Source: Yoonia vestfoldensis SKA53 (GTDB taxonomy: Bacteria > Pseudomonadota > Alphaproteobacteria > Rhodobacterales > Rhodobacteraceae). Taken from it: a stretch of 64,000 nt of DNA. Position numbers and translations under genes: made by a program. Under the pieces are notes generated by a model, which made no database searches, was not told the DNA's origin, and worked only from the letters and a program-made list of their open reading frames with translations. The stretch covers positions 339,615-403,614 of the forward strand of contig NZ_CH672414.1 of NCBI RefSeq assembly GCF_000152785.1, in the 5' to 3' direction. This document shows, one piece after another, positions 1-9,847 of the stretch. Position 1 is the first letter of the stretch, and the number at the start of each line of letters is the position of its first letter.

Positions 1-42
1 TTGCCATGCCGCCGTCCACCTGTCGCCGCATTGCTGCCCCGA

Positions 43-798
43 TTACAGCCGGATCGCCGCGATCAAGCGGCCATAATCGGCCTCTTGCAGATGCACGCTG
101 CGCCGGTAGCTGAAAAAGCGCAACGGATCGGCATAGGTACAATGCCGCGTCCAATGCGCCTGACCGATGCCGCAAGCGCGCAACCGCATCAGCCCGAACC
201 CCGGCAGATCAAACTGGAACCGCCCCTGCGCACCGGCTGCAAAGAACCTTTCATAGCCCGGATCGGCGGCGACGAAACGGTCACGAAAATCGCCACCCAC
301 CTCGTAATTGCGCTGGCTGATTGCGGGGCCGATCACTGCCGTGATATTGCGCCGCGCGGCACCCAGCTGTTCCATCGCATGCACGGTCTGTTCCAGAACG
401 CCGGCCAGCGCGCCTTTCCAGCCTGCATGGGCGGCACCGATCACACCTGCCTGTGCGTCGCAGAACAGCACGGGCTGGCAATCAGCGGTCAGCACCGACA
501 GCGCGATCCCCTTGGTGCGCGTGACCAGCGCATCGGCCTTTTGTACCAGCGGGCCTGCGGTGGTGACGGTCACAACATCGGCGGAATGCACCTGATGCAC
601 GCCGACCAGCCTGTCGGCGGTCAGATCGAGCGCGCCTGCCACGCGGTCACGGTTGATCGCTACGATATCGGATTGGTCCGAGCTGCCGAAACCGCAATTC
701 AGCCCAGAGAAGACGCCAGACGATGCACCACCCTTGCGGGTAAAAAATCCGTGGCGGGTGGCGCCAAGTGCCGTGTCGGTGATGATTTCAAGCGTCAT
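43..798 (-). CDS. pgeF: Peptidoglycan editing factor PgeF (laccase-domain/YfiH family)
   Basis: The 251-residue product is a full-length member of the multicopper-oxidase-like laccase-domain family. Members act on misincorporated amino acids in peptidoglycan precursors and also have purine nucleoside phosphorylase activity in some species (family knowledge). Visible family motifs are VHQVHSADV near residue 70, the metal-site segment LTADCQPV near 104, and AHAGWKGALAGV near 124. It is the last gene of a three-gene minus-strand run; its ATG overlaps the stop of the upstream methyltransferase by four bases, so translation is probably coupled. Identity is clear; the exact substrate in this organism is inferred. 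Confidence 0.93.
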   Translation of the reverse strand: MTLEIITDTALGATRHGFFTRKGGASSGVFSGLNCGFGSSDQSDIVAINRDRVAGALDLTADRLVGVHQVHSADVVTVTTAGPLVQKADALVTRTKGIALSVLTADCQPVLFCDAQAGVIGAAHAGWKGALAGVLEQTVHAMEQLGAARRNITAVIGPAISQRNYEVGGDFRDRFVAADPGYERFFAAGAQGRFQFDLPGFGLMRLRACGIGQAHWTRHCTYADPLRFFSYRRSVHLQEADYGRLIAAIRL

Positions 799-1853
799 GG
801 GTCCAGTCCGGGTGGGGGCATGGCAGTCGCAGGGTATAGCGCCATCACTTTGAACAGGTCACCCATTTCCGCAGGGTGGGTCAAGCGCCGATGTGCTGCA
901 ACATGCGCATCCAGCGCCTCTCCCGTCAACCCTGAGGCGAGTTTAAGCGCACGCGCCGTGATGCCCAGCCGTTCCAGAAACACGCCCTGCGGCGTCAGGC
1001 GGCTGTGGCGCGCAGGTGCTGCATGGGCGGCGATGGCCGCGAAATCGACATGCGCGGTCAGATCAGCCGCGCCCGGTGCTGCCAACGGGTCTGTGGGTGC
1101 ATGACCCGCCAGCGCCTGAAACGTGTCCCCCAGCGATTGCCAATCGCCATAATCAATGACCAGCGCGGCACCGCCATTTGTGGCGATCCGGCCTGCGATC
1201 GCCGCAACAATGCCGGGCAGGGCAGGGCAATGTTCCACCAGATCACCGTCCTGGGTATCGTCCAGACGCGGCGTCAGCACCGCCAAAGCTGCGGCATCCG
1301 ACAGCCCAAAGCATAATGTGCCGTCCTGCGCGCCGACCATCCTTTCGCGCCAGCCTGCGCCCGCGCGCACGAATTGCCGGATCGGCAAGGCATCAAAGAA
1401 TTCATTGGCAACCAACAGCAAGGGCGCATCGGGCAGCGTGTCGATCCGGTCATGCCATGTGGCTTGGGGCACGCGCTCTGCCTGCAAGGCGCGCAGATGC
1501 GGCGATGTTTCCACGAAATGCACCGTCACCGCGGCATGAAATCCCGGCACGGCGGCTGTGGCGCGCAGGATATCGGCCATCAGCGTGCCGCGGCCGGGGC
1601 CCAGTTCGGCCAGCGTTACCGGATCAGGCGCGCCTTGGTCCAGCCAAGCCTGCGCCAGCGACAGCCCGATCAATTCGCCGAACATCTGGCTGATCTCGGG
1701 GGCGGTGATGAAATCGCCCGCCGCGCCAAACGGGTCGCGCGTGGCGTAATAGCCGTGGGCTGGATGCATCAGCGCATCGGTCATAAAGCTGGCAATGCTG
1801 ATCGGGCCGTCGCGCGCGATCCGGGTCAGCAGCAGATCGGCCAATGTGGTCAT
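795..1853 (-). CDS. SAM-dependent methyltransferase, MidA/NDUFAF7 family
   Basis: The 352-residue protein belongs to the DUF185/NDUFAF7 (MidA) family, whose mitochondrial member symmetrically dimethylates an arginine of complex I subunit NDUFS2 during assembly. Signature segments are the N-terminal HPAHGYYATRDPFGAAGDF (about residues 31-49), the SAM-binding LAELGPGRGTLMADIL near residue 83, and VANEFFDALP near 148. It overlaps lgt upstream and pgeF downstream by four bases each, a compact operon seen in many Rhodobacteraceae. A role in complex I maturation is inferred from the family. Confidence 0.9.
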   Translation of the reverse strand: MTTLADLLLTRIARDGPISIASFMTDALMHPAHGYYATRDPFGAAGDFITAPEISQMFGELIGLSLAQAWLDQGAPDPVTLAELGPGRGTLMADILRATAAVPGFHAAVTVHFVETSPHLRALQAERVPQATWHDRIDTLPDAPLLLVANEFFDALPIRQFVRAGAGWRERMVGAQDGTLCFGLSDAAALAVLTPRLDDTQDGDLVEHCPALPGIVAAIAGRIATNGGAALVIDYGDWQSLGDTFQALAGHAPTDPLAAPGAADLTAHVDFAAIAAHAAPARHSRLTPQGVFLERLGITARALKLASGLTGEALDAHVAAHRRLTHPAEMGDLFKVMALYPATAMPPPGLDP

Positions 1854-2731
1854 CTGCGGCGCAGGGTCGCCAGTATGACGACAAGTCCGATCACAATCAT
1901 CGGCAGCGTCAGAACCTGCCCCATGGTCAGACCGTAATCACCAAATTGCACAGCCCAGCCCAACGGATTGCCAAGGCTGACGAATTGCGCATCAGGCTGG
2001 CGGACAAATTCGACGATGAAACGCGACATTCCGTAGCCTGCAAAAAAGAGACCCGACAACAGCCAGGGTTTTTTCAACCCGCCGAACCGGAACGCCAGCA
2101 GCAACAAGACAGCGCCCAGCACCAACCCTTCAAGCCCCGCCTCATAAAGCTGTGACGGGTGGCGCACGCAGGGCGCTGTTGCCGTGGCACAGGATTGCGC
2201 GGCATCGCCGGGAAAGATCACGCCCCAAGGCACATTCGTCGGGCGACCCCAGAGTTCGGCGTTGATGAAATTGGCGATCCGCACCAGCAAGATGGCAGGG
2301 GTCGCTGCCACCGCGATGATATCGGCCAGATCGGGCAGCGGCACGCTCTGGCGGCGGCTGAACAGCCAGACCGCAATCACAACACCGGCAAAGCCGCCGT
2401 GAAACGACAGCCCGCCTTCCCAGATCCGGATGATGCTGACTGGATCGGCAAGAAACGCGGCAGGTTGATATAAAAACACATAGCCCAGCCGCCCGCCGCC
2501 AATCACGCCCAGCACGATATAGGTCAAAAGATCCTCGAGCCGCGCGGGGTCCATCGGCGCGCCGTTCCGCCACAGATGCGGGCGGCGCAACGCGGCTTTG
2601 ATCAGCATCCAGCCCAGCGCGATGCCGACGATATAGCCCATCGCATACCAGCGCAGGGCCAGCGTCATGCCGAACAGGTCGATGCTGAAAATCTCGGGCG
2701 AGATATCGGGAAAGGGGATTGCTGCGAACAT
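1850..2731 (-). CDS. lgt: Prolipoprotein diacylglyceryl transferase
   Basis: Lgt transfers diacylglycerol from phosphatidylglycerol to the lipobox cysteine of preprolipoproteins in the inner membrane. The 293-residue sequence has several hydrophobic segments (for example near residues 25-45, 70-90, 112-124, 205-215 and 268-285). It carries the Lgt signature RIANFINAELWGRPT near residue 151, the GGLSFHGGFAG segment with the functional histidine near 107, and HPSQLYEA near 193. It is the first gene of the lgt-midA-pgeF run, and no strong Shine-Dalgarno is visible before the ATG. Length and motifs match the family well. Confidence 0.95.
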   Translation of the reverse strand: MFAAIPFPDISPEIFSIDLFGMTLALRWYAMGYIVGIALGWMLIKAALRRPHLWRNGAPMDPARLEDLLTYIVLGVIGGGRLGYVFLYQPAAFLADPVSIIRIWEGGLSFHGGFAGVVIAVWLFSRRQSVPLPDLADIIAVAATPAILLVRIANFINAELWGRPTNVPWGVIFPGDAAQSCATATAPCVRHPSQLYEAGLEGLVLGAVLLLLAFRFGGLKKPWLLSGLFFAGYGMSRFIVEFVRQPDAQFVSLGNPLGWAVQFGDYGLTMGQVLTLPMIVIGLVVILATLRRR

Positions 2732-2833
2732 GCCGCAGTCGTGATGCGTGGTTACGGCGATGTCAAGCGGGCGGGCGGCTTGTCTGCGGCGCGGCTTGGC
2801 CCCATATAGGGTTCAACAGGATTGGAGAGCGCC

Positions 2834-3082
2834 ATGCAGAACCGTAACAAGATTTTCGACGATCTGAGCCAATTGATGACCAATGCCATGGGCGTTGCCC
2901 AAGGTGCGCGGGACGAGGCGCAGACGGCGATGAAATCCATGATGGACCGCTGGTTGGCCGACCGCGATTTCGTGACCCGCGAAGAATTTGACGCCGTGCG
3001 CGCCATGGCCCAGAAAGCCCGCGAAGAAAACGAGGCTTTGTCCGCGCGGATCGCCGCATTGGAAGCCAAAAAGACAAAGTGA
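2834..3082 (+). CDS. ubiK: UbiK/BMFP-domain accessory factor (YqiC family)
   Basis: A short 82-residue protein with an N-terminal amphipathic stretch (residues 1-30) and a C-terminal coiled coil rich in Ala, Glu and Lys, ending EALSARIAALEAKKTK. This is the architecture of the BMFP/YqiC family. Enterobacterial UbiK is an accessory factor of ubiquinone biosynthesis that trimerises through its coiled coil. The ATG at 2834 is chosen over the TTG at 2822 because GGAGAGC lies just upstream. The gene is monocistronic between lgt (divergent) and the convergent M42 peptidase. The family assignment is good; the ubiquinone role is inferred. Confidence 0.82.
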   Translation: MQNRNKIFDDLSQLMTNAMGVAQGARDEAQTAMKSMMDRWLADRDFVTREEFDAVRAMAQKAREENEALSARIAALEAKKTK

Positions 3083-3180
3083 CCTGCGGCACTGCGCAAG
3101 GCCAAGCCTGGCTTTCGCCTTGTCTTTTAGGGTCTATGCGTCGCGCGCTGTGATTGACGCTCTGTGCTGGCCGTGGCGCA

Positions 3181-3205
3181 GGCGGGGCATGGCGCATCCC
3201 CCGCC
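3181..3205. terminator. Possible hairpin between convergent genes
   Basis: A perfect 7-bp stem, GGCGGGG with CCCCGCC, around an 11-base loop lies 10 bases from the stop of the M42 peptidase and about 100 bases after ubiK. There is no U-tract on either side, so it is only a weak candidate for ending the two convergent transcripts. Confidence 0.3.
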
Positions 3206-3215
3206 GCATAGTCGG

Positions 3216-4247
3216 TTAAAATTCGGACAGATAGGCGACAAGAATATCCAGCGCCGCCTGCAGATCGCCCTTGTCGATCATTTCGGTCACGGTGTGGATA
3301 TAGCGGGTGCCAACCACAATTCCGACCGCGCGCGCGCCTGCGGCGGCCTGCTGGGCTGCTGCCCCGTCTTGGCCGCCAGCGGCCAGCATGGTGCGCTGAT
3401 AGGGGATCTTTTTGCGGATCGCCAAAGCCTCGATCTGTGCGACCAACGCCTTGTCAGCGATGAACGACGAATCGCGCACATGCAGCCCGAATCCCGCGCC
3501 CTGTGTGGTGGTGGCGTCCTTTTCGGGGATGCCGGGGGTGTCGCAGGCCAGCGTCACATCAATGCCCAGCCCGATATCGGGCTTGATCGCATAGGCGGCG
3601 GTGCGCGCACCGCGCAATCCGACCTCTTCCTGACAGGTAAAGGCAACGTGGATTTCCGCGCCGCGCCCTTTTTTTGCCAAGGCGCGGATTGCCTCGATCC
3701 CCAGCCAGCAGGCGATGCGGTTGTCCAGCGCCTTGGACACGACCTTGTTGCCCATCTCGATGAAAGGTTCGTCCATCACCACGAAATCGCCGATCTTGAC
3801 CTTGTCGCAGGCGGCCTTGCCCATCCCCAGATCGACAAAGAATTCAGTGACTTCAGGCACTTTCTTGCGGTCTTCGGCGGATGAGATGTGAATCGGCTTG
3901 CCGCCGGGGTTCATCACGCCTTTGAAATCGCCCTGATCGGTGCAAACCAGCACGCGGCGTGAAAACAGGTTGCGCGGATCGAACCCGCCAACCGGTTGCA
4001 GATACAAGAACCCATCCTTGCTGATATGGCTGACCAAAAAGCCGATTTCATCCATATGGCACAGCAGCATGATGCGCGGCGCGTCTTTTTTCTTGGCATC
4101 GCGGCGGCAGAGCAATGACCCCATCGGGTCGGTTGTCACCGCGTCGAACATGCCCTTGATCTCGGATGTGATCAGATCGCGTACGCGGTGTTCATGGCCC
4201 GGCACGCCGGGTGTTTCGCAAAGTCGTTTCAGCAGGTCGAGATTCAT
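3216..4247 (-). CDS. M42-family metallo-aminopeptidase (FrvX-like)
   Basis: The 343-residue product resembles tetrahedral M42 aminopeptidases. Metal-ligand segments are visible: LLCHMDEIGFLV near residue 65 (His-x-Asp), the KALDNRIAC region near 176 (Asp), FTCQEEVGLRGA near 208 (catalytic Glu pair) and the GIDVTLACDTPG Asp near 232, then a late His in RYIHTVTEM. The start at 4247 is chosen because AAAGGAG precedes it at good spacing; the frame stays open 43 codons further upstream without a ribosome site. It is a single gene, convergent with ubiK. Cytosolic peptide turnover is the likely role. Confidence 0.88.
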   Translation of the reverse strand: MNLDLLKRLCETPGVPGHEHRVRDLITSEIKGMFDAVTTDPMGSLLCRRDAKKKDAPRIMLLCHMDEIGFLVSHISKDGFLYLQPVGGFDPRNLFSRRVLVCTDQGDFKGVMNPGGKPIHISSAEDRKKVPEVTEFFVDLGMGKAACDKVKIGDFVVMDEPFIEMGNKVVSKALDNRIACWLGIEAIRALAKKGRGAEIHVAFTCQEEVGLRGARTAAYAIKPDIGLGIDVTLACDTPGIPEKDATTTQGAGFGLHVRDSSFIADKALVAQIEALAIRKKIPYQRTMLAAGGQDGAAAQQAAAGARAVGIVVGTRYIHTVTEMIDKGDLQAALDILVAYLSEF

Positions 4248-4478
4248 GCGGCAGGCTCCTTTGATGATTGCAATCTGGGCGGTATGGCGCTGCTTGGCAA
4301 TCGTGCTGCGTGAAATATTCGTGACGGCAGGGTTATCCCCAAGAAACTGCTTTACAGGTGGCCAATCCTGCCACACGATATGTTGTAGGGGTTAAACGAG
4401 AACACTACCGCCCCTAGAGCAGGCAGCTAGCGCTAGGGCATCTGACGTCCCCCGCGCCAACACAGTGAGGCCAAGCAT

Positions 4479-4982
4479 ATGGCATTGTCCGAACATTACT
4501 TTGAAGCCGATGATCTGCACCCGATCGATCTGGTTGAACATATCGCTGAAACCCATGACTGGGAATTCGACCGTATCCATGACGACCAGATCGCAATGGC
4601 CGTGGAAGGCCAGTGGCGCACCTATTCGATCACCTTGGCCTGGTCGGCCTATGATGAAACCCTGCGTCTGATCTGCACCTTCGAGATGGACCCCCCCGCC
4701 GCGCGCAAACCCGCCCTTTACGAGGCGCTGAACGCGATCAACGACCGGCTGTGGGCGGGGTCGCTGACATGGTGGGACGAACAGAACCTGATGGTGTACC
4801 GCTACGGGCTGGTGCTGGCGGGCGATCAGGTCGCAGGCCCCGACCAGATCGACACGATGATCGGTGCAGCGGTCAATGCTTGCGAGCAATATTACCCCGC
4901 GATCCAGCTGGTGACATGGGCCGAACAGACCCCCAAACAGGCGCTGGAAATAGCGATCGCCGGCGCCTACGGGCGCGCCTGA
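4479..4982 (+). CDS. YbjN-domain protein
   Basis: The 167-residue acidic cytosolic protein matches the YbjN (type III secretion chaperone-like fold) family common in alphaproteobacteria. It opens HYFEADDLHPIDLVEHIAE and has the WRTYSITLAWSAYDETLRL beta-strand region near residue 46. The function of the family is not settled; sensory-transduction and stress roles have been suggested for YbjN proteins. GAGG sits nine bases before the ATG. The upstream 230 bases separate it from the divergent M42 gene and must hold both promoters. proC follows about 75 bases later on the same strand. Confidence 0.78.
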   Translation: MALSEHYFEADDLHPIDLVEHIAETHDWEFDRIHDDQIAMAVEGQWRTYSITLAWSAYDETLRLICTFEMDPPAARKPALYEALNAINDRLWAGSLTWWDEQNLMVYRYGLVLAGDQVAGPDQIDTMIGAAVNACEQYYPAIQLVTWAEQTPKQALEIAIAGAYGRA

Positions 4983-5057
4983 AAATTTCGCCAAGGTGGG
5001 TTTTCCTTCGCCTTGGCGTGGCGTAACCTTTTGGAATTCCGACAAGAGGTGCCGTCT

Positions 5058-5873
5058 ATGAATATGAACGAAGTCGCCGTGCGTGGTCTGGTCTTGCTGG
5101 GCTGCGGCAAGATGGGGTCAGCGATGCTGGCGGGCTGGCTGCGTAACGGGTTGCCTGCCGCGTCGGTCTGGGTGATCGACCCGCATCCGTCGGATTGGTT
5201 GAAACAACAAGGCGTCCATATCGGCGGGACATTGCCCGAAAGCCCCGCCATCGCCGTGATCGCGGTCAAGCCGCAGATGATGATGACCGCCTTGCCCGAT
5301 GTGAAATCTTTTGGCACCGGCAAGACGCTGATCATTTCCATCGCCGCAGGCACGCCGATTGCCACGTTCGAGGCGGTCTTTGGCAAAGACACCCCCATCA
5401 TTCGCGCAATGCCGAACACGCCTGCCGCCATTGGCCGCGGCATCACCGCGCTGATCGGTAATGCCAAAACCGCCGATGCCGATCTTGATCTGGCCGAGGC
5501 GCTGCTCTGGGCCGTGGGCCAGACCGTGCGGCTGGAAGACGAATCCCAGATGGATGCCGTGACAGCCCTGTCAGGGTCCGGCCCCGCCTATGTCTTTCAC
5601 ATGATCGAGGCTTTGGCCGCCGCCGGTGTCGCCCAAGGGCTGACGCCGCAGATGGCGATGGATCTGGCCAAGGCCACCGTGGGCGGCGCGGGCGAACTGG
5701 CGGAAACCGCCGATGAAGACCCCGCGCAATTGCGGATCAACGTGACCTCGCCCAATGGCACGACGCAGGCCGCACTTGACGTGCTGATGGACAAGGACAA
5801 GGGCCTGACCGACCTGATGCACCGCGCCGTCGCCGCTGCCGCCAACCGCGCACGGGAACTGGCCAGTGAGTGA
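5058..5873 (+). CDS. proC: Pyrroline-5-carboxylate reductase
   Basis: ProC reduces pyrroline-5-carboxylate to proline with NAD(P)H, the last step of proline synthesis. The 271-residue protein has the N-terminal Rossmann motif LLGCGKMGSAMLAGWL (about residues 11-26), the IRAMPNTPA segment near 117, and the C-terminal signature ALSGSGPAYVF near 170, followed by NVTSPNGTT near 230. The ATG at 5058 has AAGAGGT upstream; the open frame extends 15 codons further but lacks a ribosome site. It overlaps the next gene by eight bases, indicating an operon with a CsaA-type tRNA-binding protein. Confidence 0.95.
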   Translation: MNMNEVAVRGLVLLGCGKMGSAMLAGWLRNGLPAASVWVIDPHPSDWLKQQGVHIGGTLPESPAIAVIAVKPQMMMTALPDVKSFGTGKTLIISIAAGTPIATFEAVFGKDTPIIRAMPNTPAAIGRGITALIGNAKTADADLDLAEALLWAVGQTVRLEDESQMDAVTALSGSGPAYVFHMIEALAAAGVAQGLTPQMAMDLAKATVGGAGELAETADEDPAQLRINVTSPNGTTQAALDVLMDKDKGLTDLMHRAVAAAANRARELASE

Positions 5874-6204
5874 GATTTCGTTCGATGATTTCCTCAAGGT
5901 CGATGTGCGTGTCGGCATTGTGACCCGCGCGGAACCTTTCCCCGAGGCGCGCAAGCCCGCGATCAAGCTCTGGATCGATTTTGGTCCCGACATCGGCGAG
6001 AAAAAGACATCGGCCCAGATCACGGTGCATTATGCCTCCGAGACGCTGGTCGGCAAACAGGTGCTGGCGGTGGTGAATTTTCCGCCCCGCCAGATCGGTA
6101 AATTCATGTCCGAAGTGCTGGTGCTGGGCATGCCCGATGCCGAAGGCGCAATTGTGCTGGTCGGACCTGACCAAGATGTGCCTTTGGGGGGGCGTTTGCA
6201 TTGA
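5866..6204 (+). CDS. CsaA-type tRNA-binding protein
   Basis: The 112-residue protein is a single tRNA-binding OB-fold (EMAP II/Arc1p-like, CsaA/YgjH family). The typical motifs are DVRVGIVTRAEPFPEARKPA near residue 14 and VVNFPPRQIGKFMSEVLVLG near 67. CsaA proteins form dimers and have been described as tRNA-binding and chaperone-like factors in other bacteria. It starts with GTG inside the end of proC and its stop overlaps the TTG start of the dehydrogenase, so all three genes are translationally coupled. The specific RNA partner is unknown. Confidence 0.88.
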   Translation: MSEISFDDFLKVDVRVGIVTRAEPFPEARKPAIKLWIDFGPDIGEKKTSAQITVHYASETLVGKQVLAVVNFPPRQIGKFMSEVLVLGMPDAEGAIVLVGPDQDVPLGGRLH

Positions 6205-7154
6205 AAAAACTTCTGATCACACGGGCCTTGCCAGAGGCAACACTTGCCGCCGCCCGCGCGCGGTTTGACGTGACCCTGCGCCCCCAGACGGCGGGGCTGA
6301 CCGTGGCCGAGGCTGCCGCAGCCCTGCGCGATTACGACGCGATCCTGCCCACCTTGGGCGACGGCTTTGCTGCTGCGGCATTCACCGGCGAGATCCGCTG
6401 CGGTGTGCTGGCCAATTTCGGGGTGGGTTATAACCATATCGACGTGGCCGCCGCCCGTGCCGCCGGTGTCGCCGTGTCCAACACGCCGGATGCGGTGACC
6501 GATGCGACCGCCGATATCGGCATGACGCTGATCTTGTCCGCCTGCCGCCGCGCCGGCGAAGGCGAAAGGCTGGTGCGCGCGGGCAAATGGACCGGCTGGC
6601 AGCCCACACAGATGCTGGGTACCCATGTCACCGGCAAGACTGTGGGCATCGTCGGCATGGGCCGGATCGGGCAGGCCGTCGCGCGGCGCTGTCTTTATGG
6701 GTTCAATATGCCGGTCCTGTATTTCAACCGCTCGCCCAAGATGGTGGATATGCCCGCCCGGCAGGTGGACAGCCTGCATGATCTGATGGGGCGGGCCGAT
6801 ATCATCGTCGTCACCGTGCCGGGGGGTGGCAGCAATACCGGCCTGATCGACGCGGCCGCCTTGGCCGCAATGAAACCGACCGGCATTTTCGTCAATATCG
6901 CCCGCGGCGATGTGGTAGACGAAGATGCGCTGATCGCGGCCTTGCAAAAGCGTCAGATCGCGGGGGCGGGGCTGGATGTCTTTGCCAAGGAACCCATTGT
7001 GCCTGACGCGCTGCGCGCTTTGGAAAACGTCGTGATCCTGCCGCATCTGGGCACCGCCGCCTTGGAAGTGCGCGAGGCGATGGGCCAAATGGCGCTGGAT
7101 AATGTCATCGCATGGGACGAAGGGCGCGCGCTTCCGCAGGGCCTCACGTCATAA
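6201..7154 (+). CDS. D-2-hydroxyacid dehydrogenase (glyoxylate/hydroxypyruvate reductase type)
   Basis: An NAD(P)-dependent D-isomer hydroxyacid dehydrogenase of 317 residues. The nucleotide site is GIVGMGRIGQAV near residue 149. The catalytic triad is visible as Arg in NIARGDVVDE (near 233), Glu in DVFAKEP (near 262) and His in LPHLGTAA (near 281). The family interconverts glyoxylate/glycolate or hydroxypyruvate/glycerate, and D-glycerate dehydrogenase is the closest guess. It starts with TTG at 6201, sharing bases with the stop of the upstream gene. The gene ends a three-gene operon and is convergent with aatA. Confidence 0.88.
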   Translation: MKKLLITRALPEATLAAARARFDVTLRPQTAGLTVAEAAAALRDYDAILPTLGDGFAAAAFTGEIRCGVLANFGVGYNHIDVAAARAAGVAVSNTPDAVTDATADIGMTLILSACRRAGEGERLVRAGKWTGWQPTQMLGTHVTGKTVGIVGMGRIGQAVARRCLYGFNMPVLYFNRSPKMVDMPARQVDSLHDLMGRADIIVVTVPGGGSNTGLIDAAALAAMKPTGIFVNIARGDVVDEDALIAALQKRQIAGAGLDVFAKEPIVPDALRALENVVILPHLGTAALEVREAMGQMALDNVIAWDEGRALPQGLTS

Positions 7155-7219
7155 CGTCCTGACCGCCGCCAACACTTTCACGCAATGCGCCCACCCTTTT
7201 GCACCGAAAAGGCCTGTTC

Positions 7220-7255
7220 GCTTTGTCCAAAATACTCCCGCGCGGCGCGCAGCGC
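7220..7255 (-). repeat. Intergenic hairpin/ATTTT element, copy A
   Basis: Read on the minus strand, GGCGC-TGC-GCGCC forms a hairpin, followed by GGGAGTATTTTGGACAAAG. It lies 35 bases after the aatA stop and is one of nine related intergenic copies in the window. It probably acts as the aatA transcription terminator. Confidence 0.6.
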
Positions 7256-7289
7256 CCGCCCAGCTGCGGCGAAATACCCGCTTTGCGCG

Positions 7290-8507
<1,218 letters not shown>

Positions 8508-8572
8508 TCAAATTGCACTATCCGTGACATAAGACGAGGCGAGCAAACTTAGCAAGAACCAAGGAGTCCCGC

Positions 8573-8965
8573 GTGACCGAAACAGACAGCGATTGGTACA
8601 GCCCCGAGGCCGCGACCTTTGGCGACAGGCTGGCAGGCGCGCGCGAAGCCGCAGGGCTGAGCCAGAAAGACCTTGCCAAATCATTGGGTGTCAAGTTCGC
8701 AACCTTGGTATCTTGGGAAAATGACACGGGCGAACCCCGCGCCAACCGGCTGCAGATGCTGGCAGGGATGCTGGGCGTGTCGCTGGGCTGGTTGATGACC
8801 GGGCTGGGCGACGGGCTGGCCGCCCCCGATGATGCCACCGAAATCCCCGCCAATGTGGCAGTCCTGATGCAAGAGATGCGGCGCCTGCGCGCACAGATGG
8901 TGCAGACGCTTGACAAGATGGGGCAAGTGGAAAAACAGCTTCAGACAGCATTGCGCAGGACATGA
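8573..8965 (+). CDS. XRE-family helix-turn-helix regulator
   Basis: A 130-residue protein with an N-terminal Cro/C1-type HTH (about residues 16-72: FGDRLAGAREAAGLSQKDLA to LGVSLGWLMTG). The C-terminal tail has a short predicted coiled coil, VLMQEMRRLRAQMVQTLDK, which may dimerise it. The start is GTG at 8573 with AAGGAG nine bases upstream. Its stop overlaps the ATG of sdhE, so the two are coupled. The target is not evident from the sequence; control of the divergent aatA or of its own operon is the simplest guess. Confidence 0.85.
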   Translation: MTETDSDWYSPEAATFGDRLAGAREAAGLSQKDLAKSLGVKFATLVSWENDTGEPRANRLQMLAGMLGVSLGWLMTGLGDGLAAPDDATEIPANVAVLMQEMRRLRAQMVQTLDKMGQVEKQLQTALRRT

Positions 8966-9246
8966 TGACAGAAACCACCGAACACACCCGCAAACGGTTG
9001 CACATGCGCTCCATGCGGCGCGGGATCAAGGAAATGGACCTGATCCTGCCGGCCTTTGCCGCCGAGCATCTGGCGGACATGGATGAGGCGGAACTGGCGC
9101 TTTATGATGCGCTTTTGTCCGAAAACGACCATGATCTGTATGGTTGGGTCGGCGGGCAATTCGCGGTGCCTGATGTCTATGCCGACATGATCTCGCGGAT
9201 CGCGGCAGGCGCACATGGGGTCACGCGCCCTGCGGCGGCGCATTAA
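8965..9246 (+). CDS. sdhE: FAD assembly factor SdhE (succinate dehydrogenase assembly)
   Basis: This 93-residue protein matches the SdhE/SDHAF2 family, which helps covalent attachment of FAD to the flavoprotein subunit of succinate dehydrogenase. The hallmark is the RSMRRGIKEMDLIL segment at about residues 15-28, containing the conserved RGxxE motif, and the YGWVGGQ segment near 57. Two ATGs are possible (8962 and 8965); 8965 has the better spacing from AGGA. It overlaps the XRE gene, an unusual neighbour because no sdh structural gene is in the window. Confidence 0.88.
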   Translation: MTETTEHTRKRLHMRSMRRGIKEMDLILPAFAAEHLADMDEAELALYDALLSENDHDLYGWVGGQFAVPDVYADMISRIAAGAHGVTRPAAAH

Positions 9247-9303
9247 CCTTATATTGGTTTGTTTGCCTTAGACCTTCTGCAGAACAGCAGACGGAGCGGC
9301 GGG

Positions 9304-9825
9304 ATGAGCGTTCATACCAATCTGGGAAAGCAGGATAAATCCGGCTTGACGGACGCGCGCAGCGCATCTTTCATGGCGTCCTATCTGGATGTTCTGACCT
9401 TGGTCGAACGATTGCACCGTTTGCTGCTTGACGTGATCAAGGATGAATTCGAACGGGTCGGCATTCTTGAAATCAACGCGGTGCAGGCGCTGTTGTTGTT
9501 CAATATCGCCGAAAACGAGGTGACGGCAGGCGAATTGAAATCGCGCGGCTATTATCAAGGCTCGAACGTGTCTTATAATCTCAAGAAACTGGTCGAACTT
9601 GGCTATATGCACCACCAGCGCAGCGAAATCGACCGCCGGTCAGTGCGGGTGCGCCTTACCGAAAAGGGGCGCAATGTCCGGTTGATCGTGGCGAAACTGT
9701 TTGCCACCCATGCCGATGGCCTGTTGGACCGGCAGGTGCTGGACCATGCCGGTCTTGACGAAATTTCCTCCGCACTCCGCCGGGTTGAACGGTATTGGAG
9801 CGATCAGATCCGCTATATCTACTGA
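9304..9825 (+). CDS. MarR-family winged-helix regulator (LdtR-like)
   Basis: A 173-residue winged-helix protein of the MarR family. Helices around residues 20-45 would form the dimer interface. The recognition region is ENEVTAGELKSRGYYQGSNVSYNLKKL (about residues 68-94), and the wing is the RRSVRVRLTEKG segment near 112. The long YYQGSNVSYN helix is typical of alphaproteobacterial LdtR-type regulators, which control cell-wall L,D-transpeptidase genes in Rhizobiales. The start at 9304 has GGAG nearby; the frame is open 15 codons upstream. It is monocistronic and its targets are unknown here. Confidence 0.8.
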   Translation: MSVHTNLGKQDKSGLTDARSASFMASYLDVLTLVERLHRLLLDVIKDEFERVGILEINAVQALLLFNIAENEVTAGELKSRGYYQGSNVSYNLKKLVELGYMHHQRSEIDRRSVRVRLTEKGRNVRLIVAKLFATHADGLLDRQVLDHAGLDEISSALRRVERYWSDQIRYIY

Positions 9826-9847
9826 CCGGATCTGATCTGTGCCGGCC

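Noticed and set aside
1-1104. Long plus-strand frame at the window start, and similar long frames opposite pgeF, midA and lgt
   Set aside because: It lies antisense to three well-supported genes and its translation is rich in Arg, Ala and His with no family motif, as expected for shadows in high-GC DNA.
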